Source: Tetranychus cinnabarinus (taxonomy: Eukaryota; Arthropoda; Arachnida; Trombidiformes; Tetranychidae). From it: a stretch of 64,000 nt of DNA. The translations under genes and the position numbers were made by a program. The stretch's first letter is position 1. Each line of letters starts with the position of its first letter. The DNA is taken from the NCBI GenBank assembly GCA_022266195.1, contig WHVY01000003.1, forward strand, positions 12,462,001 through 12,526,000, read 5' to 3'. Shown one piece after another: positions 47,801-62,356 of this stretch. A model generated the notes under the pieces. That model worked only from the letters and a program-made list of their open reading frames with translations. It did no database searches and was not told where the DNA came from.

Positions 47801-49398
47801 GACCGCCAACTTTTTTACCCTGTTTGATATTCGTACAGGTTGATAACTCATGCTTACCAAAAATATTAGTGTTTATGCATCTTTCATTCAGATGTGCATG
47901 GATTAGGAAATCGACTTTCATCAGACATCAAGAGGATAAAGAAGGTAAGAATTTCAGGAAATGATAGTCAGAGGTTGAATGACTGGCCTTAAATGACCTT
48001 GAGTCTAGTATCATGAAAATTGTAATGTCAAAAGGGTTGTAAAGATGTGATACAAACATATCTCACACATTTAGTTGATGAGCTAAAGCAAAAGAGTTCT
48101 AATTAGCGCTAACTCACTCTAACAAGAGTAAGAGTAAAAGTATTGGGAAGTGAATATTAACAAATCTTAGCATCAAAATAACGAGATAACTTTGACCATC
48201 ATAATTCAGCTTGATAGCTAAGTTTCTGAAGATTAATTAAACCCAATTTAAATGTTGTATCTTGTTTCTATTGTGAGTTATTCATTATACAGTTCATGAA
48301 AACTTAAACACTATTTGAGGCTGTTTTCCAATGTTTATGGTCAATAAAATGACAATTAACTGGTTGATAAAGAAATTTTAATTTAGAAATTTCTACTCAA
48401 AGGAACGAGTCGAGGTGAATTTTAATTTTTCTGATGCGTAAAACCCTAAATTCAATAAAATCAAAATCAATAAGTCAAAGCAGTCTGTTGATTAATCCCA
48501 GAAAGTAGCTTCATTTACAGTTTCTATCAACATTTTAGCTCAATTAGTTTTAAACTGGGTTAAAGTTGAGTTTTGATAAGCAGATTAACTTAATTTCATC
48601 GAGTTTGACGAAGAATCGAAGATGATTAACTCTTGATTTACTGGTTGAAAAGAATAGTGTTGTTTGCAACCGATAGGTGGCAGCACACACACTTCTTCTG
48701 GTTTTGGGTTAAGCCGAAAGGATTGGGTTTACTTTGTTGAGTTTCCTTGGAAATATTAAGGCTACGTATTTATTCATAATACTCTAGGAAAGGGTGAATA
48801 GGAGGTTATTAATACTGTAGATAATGAAGAGACACAAAAAGCTATCAGGGTCAGCTATGGTTAGTAACATTTGATTATATTTGTCTTCATCATTTTCCTC
48901 TTTACACAGACTCTTTTCATAGCATTTTCTTGTTTCTCGTCCTTTTTTCAATTCACTTTGACTTCACAGTGAGACTCTAAAGATGGCTGATTATGATGAA
49001 TGAACTTAAATTGATTTATAATCTTGATTAGCTTGCATCAAGTCTCATCAAAAACATCCACAAATCTGATTGTCACTTACCAACAAACACCAAGTAATTA
49101 AATTAAAAGACCGGCCATGTTATAAATGGTAAACCTTCAATCCCAGTGTAAATATCATAAAAACCCAAAATTCACTCCCAATTTCCATTGGCTTATTTCA
49201 TCTCCAAATCAAAATATTGTTTTCTATCAAAGTGCTAATTCTAATTGATCATCATCTTTAAAGTGATCTCTCTCAAAATTGTGATGATTTGTTCAGATAT
49301 TAATTCCAGTATTAATATTGCAGCTTATTTGCCTTCACCTGTGATTATCATGTTTCATTAATTGATGCCATTTTGTAAATTAGTTGATATTAAAAATC
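44817..49398. other. Intergenic and 3' UTR of the Robo-like gene
   Basis: The Robo-like transcript probably ends near an AATAAA at 45568. The rest is AT-rich with (CATCAT)n and pyrimidine-rich runs near 46158-46180, 46340-46380 and 46520-46570. I see no gene. Confidence 0.5.
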
Positions 49399-50762
49399 AT
49401 GGGAACCTGTTTCGGTCGATATTCATGTTCCTGTTGTAATTGCCTTTACCTTAAACAGCCTCGATCATCAACAATCTCAAGTTTAACCTCAACATGTCGA
49501 AGTAGGTCAAAGGCTAATTCATCTTTTGCCCTTCATCGACAAAACTCGACTCTAGAGTTTGAAAATTTCATGTATGATTATAGTCTTGAGGTAAACCAGA
49601 GTAAAGCTCACTTCATTTTCATGTTCTAATTACTTTTTATCCTCTTCTTTACCAGGATTCAGCAACAACATCAACATCAGTACGACATCAACCAAGGTAA
49701 TGAATAAATCATCAAAACCATTTCGTGTAGTTTCATTTGTCCAACTGATTCATTCAAGTTTATTCAGATTATTGATCATTTATTTTGTTGTTTTGTGTTT
49801 CCATTGATCAATATTTGATTTGTTAACAAATGCAAGGTGTTCGAATGCTCTCATGAAAGCGATAAAATTACTTGTTTAATTGATTAGATGTCATTGATAG
49901 ACAAATGGTAATCAAACTATTGGCGTAAATTGTCACCCAATAATAAAAATCACATTTTATTCAAATAATCTTTTCTTTTTTTCAGCATTTCCACTGTTGT
50001 CAGATTCGATGCTGAGAATGCAAAATTGGATAATTTCAAGGTAAAACCATTATTCTTTAATCCAATTAACACGATAATTGAATTAAAAAACGAGTAGATT
50101 CAGGTATCGCAATTTGATTGGAGTAACCATAGAAACTGGTTAACATCTGGTCATTTTGAATGACAGAATTGATTTGTTTCATTCTTTTGCTTCTTTGCCT
50201 GTTTATTTTCAACTAATCTGCTCAGTTTGAGAATCAATTCAATTAATTTTATTCCTTCTGATGTCACTAATTAAATTTGTGATCAATTCTTTAATTATAG
50301 TTGCCTGTTTATTCCGAATGCAATGGTAAATTAATGCTTAATTATGGAGTTAATTACATCAATCGAGGTGAATCACCTCTTCTCGATCCTATTTTACTAA
50401 ACTGTGATTCTTTGGCCATTGAACGAGTCAATCCGCTGTTGACCGGTAAAAGCCTTAAAAATAAGAGATTGACCAAGAAGGAACGAAAAAGAATGAAAGA
50501 GGAAGAAGAAGATGAAGACCGAAATGATGGACCGAATGAACCATTTGTTCGAACTGAACCGTATCTTCTTCCAATGATGACACTCGAAGATTCAGCTACT
50601 CATAACTGGGACCATGAAAGCAGTGATGTGATCAATGGTGGCAATGAATTGGAATGGGACGATTATCAAGATAATCTGATATTCAACGACGAAACAGATT
50701 CCTTGATTCAAGACATTGAAGATTTAACTGCCAGAGCATTGAAAGAAACGGGATTAAATTAA
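49399..50762 (+). CDS. Unknown 249-aa protein with putative acylated N-terminus, four exons
   Basis: Exons 49399-49590, 49656-49696, 49986-50040 and 50301-50762 join in frame through GT-AG junctions. The protein starts MGTCFGRYSCSCCNCLYLK: Gly2 followed by a cluster of six cysteines, as in proteins anchored to membranes by myristoylation and palmitoylation (inference). Next come a Ser/Thr/Arg-rich stretch, NSTLEFENF, and a central domain of unknown type (LPVYSECNGKLMLNYGVNYI, SPLLDPILLNCDSLAIERV). A basic then acidic stretch follows (KKERKRMKEEEEDEDRND), then an acidic C-terminus with LEWDDYQDN and a terminal helix (SLIQDIEDLTARALKE). The acylatable start, the xTxEFEN box and the LEW-acidic box recall the AP-1 regulator gadkin (AP1AR), but the middle does not match what I know of it, so I name no orthologue. 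No transmembrane segment. It lies downstream of the Robo-like gene on the same strand. Confidence 0.75.
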
Positions 50763-52604
50763 CTTTTGTTTACTTCATTCAATTGTGAGATACAAAAATA
50801 TAAAGTGAATGTCGAACGTCGACTTACATATCTTTCCAATTTGTCCTCGAAACACTTCGAAACTCAAAAGTCAAGTTCTAATTATCATAATGAGATTGAA
50901 ATGCATCCAAAGACGAGTCAACAACTGATTCGGTAATTGTGAACGCTGCTAACTGTTATCTGTCAAATGAGAATGAAAAATATTACATTTTTCCTGATTC
51001 GCGATTAAGAACTCATGTCTTCATGAGAATTTAAAATCGGGTCTAACGCAATGAAATATTCCAAAGCTGCAAGTGTTGCGTATAAATGGAAATTTTGATA
51101 TTTGAAAAAATTTTTAGCTTAAAAAGTGGCTATTAAAATGGGCGTCTTAATTTTCGAATCGCTTCGACCTTTTCCTGTTGGGTTAGCTTCATTGTGAGTT
51201 TATATTCAAGATCTTTTTGGTGATCAATGAGTTCTAGTAAAAGTCTACAGATGGATTGAGATTCTTTAAGCTAAGTAACTCAAAGTGGCTTCCATCAAAT
51301 CTCAATTCATCGAATCGAGATTAATTTTTTAAATTGAAAGAATGATGGAAAGAAGATAAGAAAGTGTGATGTCACACAACGTCATAGATAACGACATATT
51401 GAGATTTTTAATTTCAATAAATGGTTGATGGAAGTCACCTTCAATTGAAAGGAAAAAGTGATGCAATTAGAAAACGATTTTATTTTGGGAAATTTGTTGA
51501 TAAAAGGTTTACCAAAACAAATTGCTAAGGTATTTGAGTTGAATGTTCATTTAAGCTGATCAACTTTGTATCATATTGTATGTATTAGTTAAGCGTGATT
51601 CTGATATTTATGTAAATATCGATTTATCCAAATTGAACTTCTTTTTGTACATTTCATGGACTGATTGTATTTGTTGAATGACAATCAACCAACGAAGCCT
51701 AATTTTCAAACAATCTCTATGTTTATGCTTCTGTTTCACAATCAACCTTAATTATTGTAATCATTAAATCATAATTAAAATGATTCGAGAAAAGTATCTA
51801 TCAAGAAAAATCGGATTAACCTCAATATTTTTATACGAGTTGAGATATTTACATAATTACTATCGATTCCAGTTGAAGGATTCACTGTTGGTTGGCGATT
51901 TACCGATTCAATTGACCTTCACGCAATGAGTCATTGCAATTGGTGCATCAAACTGTTATACCTTTAATCGTTTCTGTTTAGTTTTAATCGGGAAAATTGT
52001 CCTTCATTTCATTGCATTAGAAGTGAACAGAAAATAAAACAAAATCTAACTAAAAACCGGCAAATTTGACCTAAAAACCGTTTTCTTATTTTAACCCAAA
52101 CAAGATTATTTCATTGGGTAAATTGAACAGCAACCATTGAGGTTAATAAAACGGCTATTTGGCCCACTGAGATGATTATTTCCGGTTTATCATATCTTCA
52201 ATTGCAATCATCATTCCATTGGTTCAAATTAGATCATTAATACGCCAAAAAACATGAAACATCTTATTATTAGTTTCATGCAACATAAATTTAATAATTT
52301 CATTACCTTTTACTCCAATTATATTGACTTGGATAAATTAGTTATGTCAGTCGATATCTGTTGTTATCAGAATCATGAGCTGATTTCATTCCATTTCGCA
52401 TTCCAATCATCACAGCATATTGTTCCTCAACACTCAAGTCTCAAGTCATTTGTTTTAGTCTTGATTCTTGTCCAGTAATTGAATCTATCAACTTTTCTTT
52501 GTTTTCATCCATTTCTTGGAACTAGATCATGACAGTCGGGATCAATGAAAGCGATATACTCCTTCGCGTATAAGTCGCGTCATTTGGACAAAGTAAAAGT
52601 AAAA

Positions 52605-52883
52605 AATTACTACTTCACCTGAAATAACGACGACTGGACTATTATGCAGTAAAGGATCAATTTATTATATTATATAATATTATCAACATCATCATCATTC
52701 ATCTAATTCACCTGCAACATCATCCAACAAGTCATCAGTCCGAATGAGGGAATCAAATGAACTATTTAATTCTCATCATGATCATGATTTATCTTCATTC
52801 AGTAGTACCTTTGGGAAAAGGATTCATTAACAAAATCATCAAATGAATTTAAGATTATTCAGTCAATGGCTCCATCTATTGAT
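52605..52883 (+). pseudogene. Decayed partial copy of the Robo-like cytoplasmic exon
   Basis: This stretch aligns to 44021-44329 of the Robo-like last exon at high identity: ACTTCACCTGAAATAACGAC, TCATCTAATTCACCTGCAAC, AAGTCATCAGTCCGAATGAG and ATTCAGTCAATGGCTCCATC are shared. An AT-rich replacement (TTATATTATATAATATTA) interrupts the His run. A deletion removes the segment coding for the CC0-like YYAEVE motif. Small indels and a stop (TGA after the 'ctattga' end) break the frame. No intron or other exon accompanies it, so it is a partial segmental copy, not a gene. Conservation outside the damaged spots suggests it is fairly recent. Confidence 0.9.
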
Positions 52884-55800
52884 CATTGTTATTTTCTGTC
52901 ACTTCAAGGTACCAGGTTAACCTGTCCAAATGAGGAGCGACCATTTCTGATCTGATCGTCGACTTTTATCATTTTTTGGAAGGAATTTACACCACATGAG
53001 GTTCCAGGTTAGTGCTGAGTTATCTGAAGTCCATCAGGTTAGTTCTGATTTATTGATAGAAAAAAAAATTTAATTGAAATGAAAATCTGAATGAGAAAAT
53101 TTTCGAGAAATCGAAGGGTGATCATGACTCTTGAGTTATAATTTGTTAAATTTCCAAAATAAATGCATTAAAAGGATCAAAAAACCTTTTTGAAGAAACT
53201 CTTTACTCGGCTGTATTGTAAACTCAAAAGACATTGAAGCATTTGTAAAACTTTCTGTTTACTTAAGTACCTTAAGATTAGACCGAAGTGGTTCGAGTAC
53301 AATATTATATTTTGCATTTGAATTTTTGACTGAAATTTTCTTCACATTTCGATATAATATTCAAATAATATCATAATTTCTTTTACTCAGAAGCAATGAC
53401 AATTGAAACGACAATATTAAAATGGATGTTTAAAAGAAAGACTTGGCTCGGTAAATGGATCTCTCATCTAAGAATTATGTGGATGAAAAATAAATTGATC
53501 CAACTATTATTAACAATGGTGCACAATATTATGTTCATAAGGTGATTTGAATAAGTATTTTCACCTGGAATGAAAAATGAACCGCAAAAGGTTGCAACTC
53601 CATCATCCGTCAGAAATATTTGGCAATATCATTAATTCAACCCACAATAAAAGGATTTGTATTACAAACTAAAATGTTTCCAGTTGAACAAATAAACCTC
53701 TTATTTCAATTTCTAGTCCAATTTAGATAAAAAGAGTTGAATATTTTAAAATAGCCAACAAATAATTTCCAGAAATAATTATCGATTCAAGTTCGATATG
53801 AAAAGCCTGAATAACATCAGAGTGTATTTTAAATGTGTTAAAACTATAACTCGTATCGACTCGTCACTTCAACACCAACAAATGCATTTGGAAAGCTATT
53901 TGAAACAGAAACACTGGGCAACTTCAGCAATTTAATCCGTAATCAATAGCAATTCAAACCCAAGCCTTGAGAAGCAAATGTCACCCAAATTTGACTCTTC
54001 AGATGGCGCTTTGTACTTGAATTGTCATTTGAACCTGAAAATTGAAAACTGTTTTCAAGTTGTTAGTTAAACATAACTTAATCAAATGAACTGTTGATTA
54101 AAATAATAAGTTTTATTGACTTCATTCACATTCCATGATCACATTTCAAGGTGTGAAACAACTTTACGGTGAAATGATTATTCAATGAAGCAAAGTTGCC
54201 AATTGATTCATAAAAGACGAATAATTTGTTTTTTTCTTGATTATAAATTGCTTGAATTGATAATTGTTGGTAAGAGTAATTGAAATGTTGCCTATTTACG
54301 TTTATATCAACAAATTTCCCCTGAAATGGCAAAATTTATTTGTAATAACATGTTAGGTTAAGGTAAAAGTACTTTATACAGAAATTGTGATTGATAAATG
54401 TTAATAATCACAAGTGATTCATTTACGCAAGGATAACCTGACATTGACTTGAAGTTGAAGAAAGATGAAAAAAGGAAAAATTGATTAAATTAATTCATGG
54501 CTGATTTACAAATGCATTAACAACTCGATTCTTAGCAAGTTCATTGAATGTTTCAAATAAGAGCAATAATTGTTTACTTCAACTTGAAACAAGTGCGAAA
54601 GGGCTAAAAAGGCATTTCTATCAACAATTAAAAGCGAGAAAAAATGATTTAACCGACTGATTAAAGAGCAATCAATGTTTAAAATGAACGTTCAATTGAA
54701 CAATAAATTAACTTAAAGACTGTTCAACTGTCTAATCAGATTTATTACATTAATATTTACAGTTTGACGCCCAAAAAGAGCAAATAATTACATTAAATTG
54801 TCTCATAACTAAACGTTAAACTTTGAGCTGAAAGACAATCAAAGAGTTTATTGAATCAATGGTTAACCTAAAATTGCAACAACAGTTTTTGCCCTTCAAA
54901 AGGTGCTGATGTTGAGGATAATAGCGTTTACTTCATTTTGTTATTCCAATTAAAATTAGTATTAATGAGGATAATCATCATCTCATCAATCAATCACTCT
55001 TATCCTTTTAATAGCTCATCAGCTTCATCATTACACTAATCAAATGTAACAACTTAAATGGTATCTTTCATCTTGTTACAGATATTTCATTTCAGGATTA
55101 ACGATATTAAAGATTAAAGCAAGTTTCATTATTATAATAAAATGGTTAATCCTTCAGATCCATCAAAATGTCTTGAGAGGTTTTTTCATGGAAATTGTTG
55201 TTTCTTTTTTTGGAACGAATTTGCATTTCTGTGTTTTCTTGGCACCTTCAAGTAGACCTTTAATTGTTAGGCTTGTTAACTAATTAAAGGTTTCCAGATA
55301 ATCTGATTGTTACAGGGTTACATTGAACATGTCTGCACATTCAATTCCCAAGGTTGATAAATTGAGTTTACCTTTCCATCCATTCACCTTAAGGCAGGAA
55401 CAAAGGTTATGATTTTTCAATCTCATGAGTTGAAACATTTTGCCTTTTATGTGAATCAATGTTAATATCTTGCTAATTGTAACTTGCAGTTAATGATAAA
55501 CTTACATGTAAACTGAATTTAAATTTGCTCACATGAGTGTCATCCTTGCCGTTTATTAATTGTTTGATTGAGAAGTTTTACACTTTTCTAATTAAACGGA
55601 TAATTTCAAGAGCTTCAAGAGTTGGATAAAAGCTGTTTATTGTTATTATTATCTAATCGTTGCTTTTTTTATTCTGTCAATTTGATTGACACAACATGCT
55701 AATCAACTTGTAATATGACCAACTTGAAGAAAGAAGTTAACTGTCAATGAATCTGTCACTCAATTTTCATCTTCATGCTCATTCTTGGTTCTAATGTAAA

Positions 55801-58800
55801 CTGAAAAAAACATTGAGACAAAAAACGGAAACTCGTTTTCCGTTCATCTAGAAGGATATAATAGTCAACGAAAGTAGTTCAAGTGCAAGGTAAGGCGATG
55901 CCGGAAAATGTAATCATGTAAATGCCAGAATATCGTTCTTGTATCAACGGAATCAGGAAACTGAATGGAGCGCCATTAAATGTCAGAACAAGAACAATTC
56001 AAACTTTTTTAGATTAACCTTTAATCGCCTGAGACAAAGAAGCACCTATTAGCATCTAATGATTAAGAAAGTGAAGAAAGAGCAAATTGTAATGTCACAG
56101 ACATCGCTTGTTTCATTCAGAAGTTAAACACTTTTGTTAGTTACAGGTGTAATAAAATATAAGACTTTCGGTGTCGCTTAGGAATTGTTAAGGTAAAATG
56201 ATGTACAAGAGTTCAGGCGTTTTTATTCATCTTATTGGTTGCCCCTTCTGGAAAGGTCAATAAGGGCAGAGTTCTGGCTACTGTTATTTGTTATGGTGAT
56301 CGGTCAGATGGAAAGTCAAAGCTTCAGTTATTGTAGATAGAGATTGTATTACAGATGTACTTTAGATGAGATTAATTTGATTAGTATTTCCAATTCGCCA
56401 ATTGTTGGAATCAATTGCGTTTTACAGATTAAAGACATTTCAAATGACCTCTGTTGAAGAAACTGGGTTTGTTTTGGGTTTAATGTCGGTTTATTGTCAA
56501 ATGTCAAAATGATATATTTTTTTAGTCAAAATCTTTTTAATCTGATATACAAGCCGAGTTTCAGATGTTTTTCAACTAAGGTTTAATCAGAAAATAATCT
56601 TTCTGATAAAATCAAAATCTCACGGATGAGTGTTGGTAAACCGAAAATGAAACACAAAAATGTTGATAAAATCAATACAAAATCACAAAGTAATCAAGCA
56701 GTTAAAATGCAACAAACAGATTGATGAAGCTTTAAGCTTTAAATTAATCTTTTATATTATCTTCAAAAAGAGCTTAAATGTGCAAAACACATGCAAAAGT
56801 TGACTTTTGCCGTCGTGATGAAACGCTCGATTTGTTGCTTCAGAACGTAAAAGTTACTCTACCCTTCTAGCACATCCAAAAAACAGATAAAAACTGAAAA
56901 GATTATAACAAAATTCCAGTTGAGTCAACAACACTGTTGAGAAAATGCAAAACCTATTTTGAAACATCGTCACATGCAAGAGTAATACTTTTATAGTGAA
57001 ATAAAAAAATCAAACTGAATAATTCTAACGATCCTCGAAAATTATTAAATTGGAACTTTCGTTGACTTTCGCTCAGATCCTAATTATCTATGAATACATA
57101 GAATCCCACCATTTAGACCAAAAGGCAATCTCAAGCTTTGCTTCTAGACCAGACTCAAGGAATAAATGGTCACGTTAACTGTTATTTTGAAAAATGACGC
57201 TTTTAAAAAACTTTTGGCTGAACTTGAATCAGAGTTACCACAGCACTATGCTCATTGCATTAAGTGAACATCAATTAAGAGATATTTCAATTTCTACACA
57301 AAAATAAATCTGAATGTCACTACAAATCGATAGGAAATGGGAGAAAATAAAAAGAAGAATTTTGAGAAATGAAATGTCAAGATTATTCATGTTCATCTTT
57401 ATGCAGATAAGGGAAAAGGAAATAGTCTAGTTAAGAGCAAATTTCAATGATTGACAAATGAACCCTTTCCTTTACAGAGTTTAAAGTGTTTCCATGAATC
57501 TAAAACATCATAAGCTTTCCAATATCGACATCACATAAACTTGGAGAAGTCACTTTAATAGCACTTAACATAAATAGCAATAAATTTTACACTCATTTCT
57601 TTTGCTGTTGAAAACTGCTAGCAATTTCATTGAACAATTTAAATCATTGATCGGTTTATTTAGAGAAAGTGAATTGATTACAAACGGAATTCAAATTGAA
57701 CCCAAAAATAAACTTGAGGTAAAGTAGGTTGTAAGCATTTATTAAGAAGGCAACTTTTAATAAATCAATGAAAGTCCATTGTTCTCATTTCGATACATTT
57801 TTTTCAACAATAAAATTCTTTCCTCTCAATTGACCATCTTAGTCTCTCAAGTCTATCTTCCTTTTCATCTTCTTTTTCTTCCATTTCTCTGATTATTCAT
57901 TTCTTTCCACACATATGATTATCCTTGGTGATGATGGAAAATGATTATCAACATTTGATTATCATGATAGTGACGAGCATCTGTTGATTTGTTGACTTTT
58001 TGCACAAGTTTGTCGTTTCACTTGATTCAATCAACGTCTCTGTTCAACCTTAACCATGAACAAAATAATAATAAGATAAGAAAGCCAATGAACTATCAAT
58101 ATAAACAACTGCAAAGGTTAAGAATCTCAGCTTTGAATCTTCAATTGTCACCAAACTGAGAATTTTAATCTTTCAAATTCAAATTTATTTTCATCATTTC
58201 AAGTAAAAATGAAATTAAATAGAAATGTATCAAAACGAAATCGAATAGAAGTTTTTGATAAAAATCTTGGACGAACTTGAAGCTTGATAAAACGAATTGA
58301 TATTTACCATGTAAAAGTACAAATATTACTCAACATTTGAATGAAAAATTCATTTCCAGTGGAATATAGAAATAAGTAAACATTGAACATTTTAACATGA
58401 TATTAATGAAATTGACATAAAAGAGAAAGCAAAGTTCTGTGGAAATGACTTGTCGTTTTCATGACAAATCATGCTTCAGGTCATTTCAATTTTATTCAAA
58501 TGAAAAGCAAATTGACTTTGATAACAATCAATGTACAAAAAAAGTAAATCCATTTCAATCTTCTTACTCTTCTCAGCTAATCATGTTATTGATCAGTTTT
58601 GGTTTCAATGAAATATTCAAAGTAAACTTTGATCGTATCACATTGAATTGTAATCAATTAAAATTGTTGAAAAGAAACGACAATCGAATGAATGAAAAGA
58701 GAAGAAAATGATCAACATTATTACCTTATTATCCTGATCACAATCAACATTCATTATCAGTTTGCTTCTTCCTTTTATTCGAGTTCATCTTATCTAACCA

Positions 58801-61800
58801 AAGATACCTTCAAACCAAGCTGATTACACGATAATATTCAATTGATACAAAAAGAGGTTCAACTTGAACCATCTCTTGCCATTGTCTGCCTTTGAGTTTC
58901 ATTTCCGTCTGGAATCTTCAATAATCTTTATCATGAATAAAATTACTTCAATCATTAGACTCATTTGTATCAATATTTCATCTCTTTTTGAGCAACAACG
59001 TATGACTTGAATAACTAATTAACCCTTTGGACAACAAAACAACTGATAAACTTTCAAGTTGACTAAACGGGAAAAGCGTCAAAAGGTGAAAAACGTTTTG
59101 TTTCTGGTCAACAGTAACTTCTCTAATTACCTTTTCCCATCTTAACATTCAATTAATTTTATTGCTTTTCATTGAATAACAACATTGGACAAAAAAGTTG
59201 CCAAAAAATGGAAACATTTTTTTTCTCTGTAACTCTAAAGCAAAGTTAAGCTTGAATGATGCGTACATTAACCTAATTATTATTTGTTATTAAATTAACC
59301 AATTAGTTGAAAAGAGTATTTGTTGGAAGGAAAACGATGATTTAAATTGTTGATTGAAATGAATATTAAAGAGAATGAAATTTGAATTGAATTTGCAATC
59401 TCAATTCAATTGAATGTTAATCAGTTGATATTGAACTTTAAATGAAAAAAATTAAATTAAAGTATAAACACGCAAAGAAACCTCATCATTATACAAATGA
59501 TTGTAATATAAATAACTTGGTCATCATTGTTAATATGATATTATAATTAATCTAGTTTCTGTTTGTTTCGCAAGTTGAGAGATGAATGGTCAACTTTGAA
59601 GGTAATAAATAAAGCAAAGTAACAGTTTGTTAAATAGCCGGAAATGTTGATCAAGTAAATTATGGTCAACATGGCAACAGTTTGTTTGATAATTAATAAC
59701 GATAATAAAAGTTGAAGGTAAATTGTTCCATAACTAATCTTGTTAATTGTTGTTAAAGTGAAGGATTCAACCTCTTCCTTGTTCCATGAGATTAAGGTGA
59801 TGGATGAAGGTGAAAGATTAACGCGTTTCATGTTGAACTTAATCATATTCAAAGGTTTGTAAATACAACAAACTATTGTTTGATAAAATAAGAAGTCGAT
59901 TATTATTCTGAGAAATGAACGTCTTTCATTCATCACCTTATCTTGACAATCATCATGAACATCATCATGAGCATCACCTTTATAATCATCTTCAACACTT
60001 GAAAGAGAAAGTTTCTTTTTCTCTAATTCACAAAGAGTTTGTTTTCTTGTGCTAATATCAACTAATCATTTGATCAGAATTTTCAGTTTTTTCTGTTCGC
60101 TTTTCAATCTTTTTTGCTTTCCAACTGAAGCAACTTTGTTTCAATATTTATTCAACTCGAGAGTCTATTTTTTAGCCTTGTTTTCCTTTTTTTACTTTTC
60201 CTTCATTTTGTTTTTATCTGACCAAATACAGTAACTGACCTAAAAGGTTAATCTTGATTGGTCATTCTCTTTGTCTGTCCACTTGGATAATTTGCTTCCT
60301 GGTAACGGATTCAACTCTTTTTTTGACTTCACTTTGTCTCTTCACTTGTCCTGACTATTGTTCACTTGGAAAGTAATTTACCAAGTTCAACTTAATTGCG
60401 TGATTCTTTATTGATTATAAATTTGTTTATTAAACCTTTCAATTGAAGTTATAAACGAAACGATCATGAGGTGATAATGTTAATTGTATTATGCAAATGA
60501 ATGGTGACTTGAGACACGCAAAGTTGATTCACTTTTAATTCATTTACAGATTCAATTAAACAATAAGTTGATCAACTTTATTGCCAATCGCCTCTCAGTT
60601 GACTGGAAACGAATCCATTTAATTAACTTTGAATAGTTTTTGAGTTTATTTTGAAGGCAAATGTAAATTGCTGTCATGAACCTCACCCTGGTTCTTACTG
60701 TTTTTAGCCATAAAATAGCAAAAATTTTTGACCTACTCAGTCTGATTCTGGTTCAGTTTGACTAGACATAAAAATAGGTTTAACAGTTTAAATTCATGAT
60801 GCTCATTGCGAAATGTTGAAAAAATGAAGAAAAAAAAGTTTCTGAACTCACACTGAGTCTGGGAAGGAAATTATTTAATACTTTATTAGGATGGTTTAAC
60901 ATAGATAAACGCAGGAAGTTGTTACATGATGTTGATGGTGATGAGGATGAAGGGCAATCTAGATCTGTCAATTTGATGAAAGTGTTGAAATAATGACATG
61001 AAAAAGTATCAATTTCATGATGAAAAGAGACTCGGTCAATGAGTGATTACTAGGAGAAATTGTTTAACACCTAAAAATATGATTTTTATGCTTTTTTTAC
61101 CTTCAATCAAACTTGACTGACATGGAGACATCAAAGGTCGCCAAAGGTGAGCGTTTTTCTTGGTTAAGTTGTGAATTTAAAGACCATCAAAATATCATTT
61201 TTATATTAACACTTTGATATAAATGATGAAAACAAAAAAAAATATCAGTGAACCAGTAAAACATCATCTAGAGCTTCATCTCATCTTCATTTTAAGTGAA
61301 CATTTTTACAGGAAATAATATGTTCTCGATGATCCAAAAAGAAGAGAAAGAGAAGATAATGTTGAAAAAAGTGACCTCACAGTCGATCGCGTGTCAATGT
61401 TGATCATAAGTAAGATGAATCTAACAAGTGAGCGGCAACTGATTCAGGAAATGTTCAGTAGTTCAAGAAAAATTGATCATCAAAATGATGATAAAATGTG
61501 TTTCATCTTTTGATTTTCAGGCCAAAAAGTCTGTGTCATCAGACAAACACTTCTGTAATTGACAGGGAACAAAATCTGGATTAGTGAAATTTTCAAATAC
61601 TTTTCAGGATTGCAGACGGCATTAATAGTCTATTACAAGCTGCCTTAATCTGATTCATTATCGTTGCATTTCCTTGGAAAATGTCAATTCGTTCAATTTT
61701 ATTATGGAAATGGCCAAATCAGATTTTGCAATTTTAATTAACTTTATTCATTCGACTCTGACAGATGACTATCTAATGACTTGAAATGATCATCTCATAT

Positions 61801-62356
61801 TAACACCGCACTCAGTCCATTTATTCAATAAACTTCCGATGAGAATTGAATGAACTGACGATAATGAAGCAAATTGAAAAGTGTTCGCTAAATGATGTTC
61901 AAGTAATACAAACTAAATTGAAATGTTTATTACAATCAAATGTACTGCAATCATTAACATCACTGCTATAATCAAATGATCTTTCTTAACGGAAAGTTAG
62001 ACAAATGGCTATTCTCATTCATGAAATTTCAAGTAAAATGGTGAAAATGTTTCTTGAACTTTGCAAAAGGCACACACTTTGTACCAATCTCAACCACAAA
62101 TAACCCGATGATTAAATTTAGACTTAATTCAAAGTGAGTCAAATGAGTTTAAATAAAACGACTTAATGATCTACTGAAATGCAAGAAGCTTACGTTGAAA
62201 TCAACTTGTAAATTTCAGATATGCATCCATGAATTAATGCAGATATTCTTTCAATTTATGAAGAACAGAATACAGATTGACAAAAATTAATGTATAAAAT
62301 GATTTGAACTTTTTCCAAGTGTCGATTGAACTGAAAATTGAACTGACCTATTGAAC

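Noticed and set aside
51282..51441. Short inverted repeat (AAAGTGGCTTCCATCAA versus TTGATGGAAGTCACCTT)
   Set aside because: The roughly 17-bp ends match imperfectly, the interior does not fold convincingly and no target duplication was found, so I do not call it a transposon.
55822..55845. Short perfect hairpin (ACGGAAA...TTTCCGT) as a terminator or regulatory RNA
   Set aside because: A single short palindrome in eukaryotic AT-rich intergenic DNA has no supporting context.
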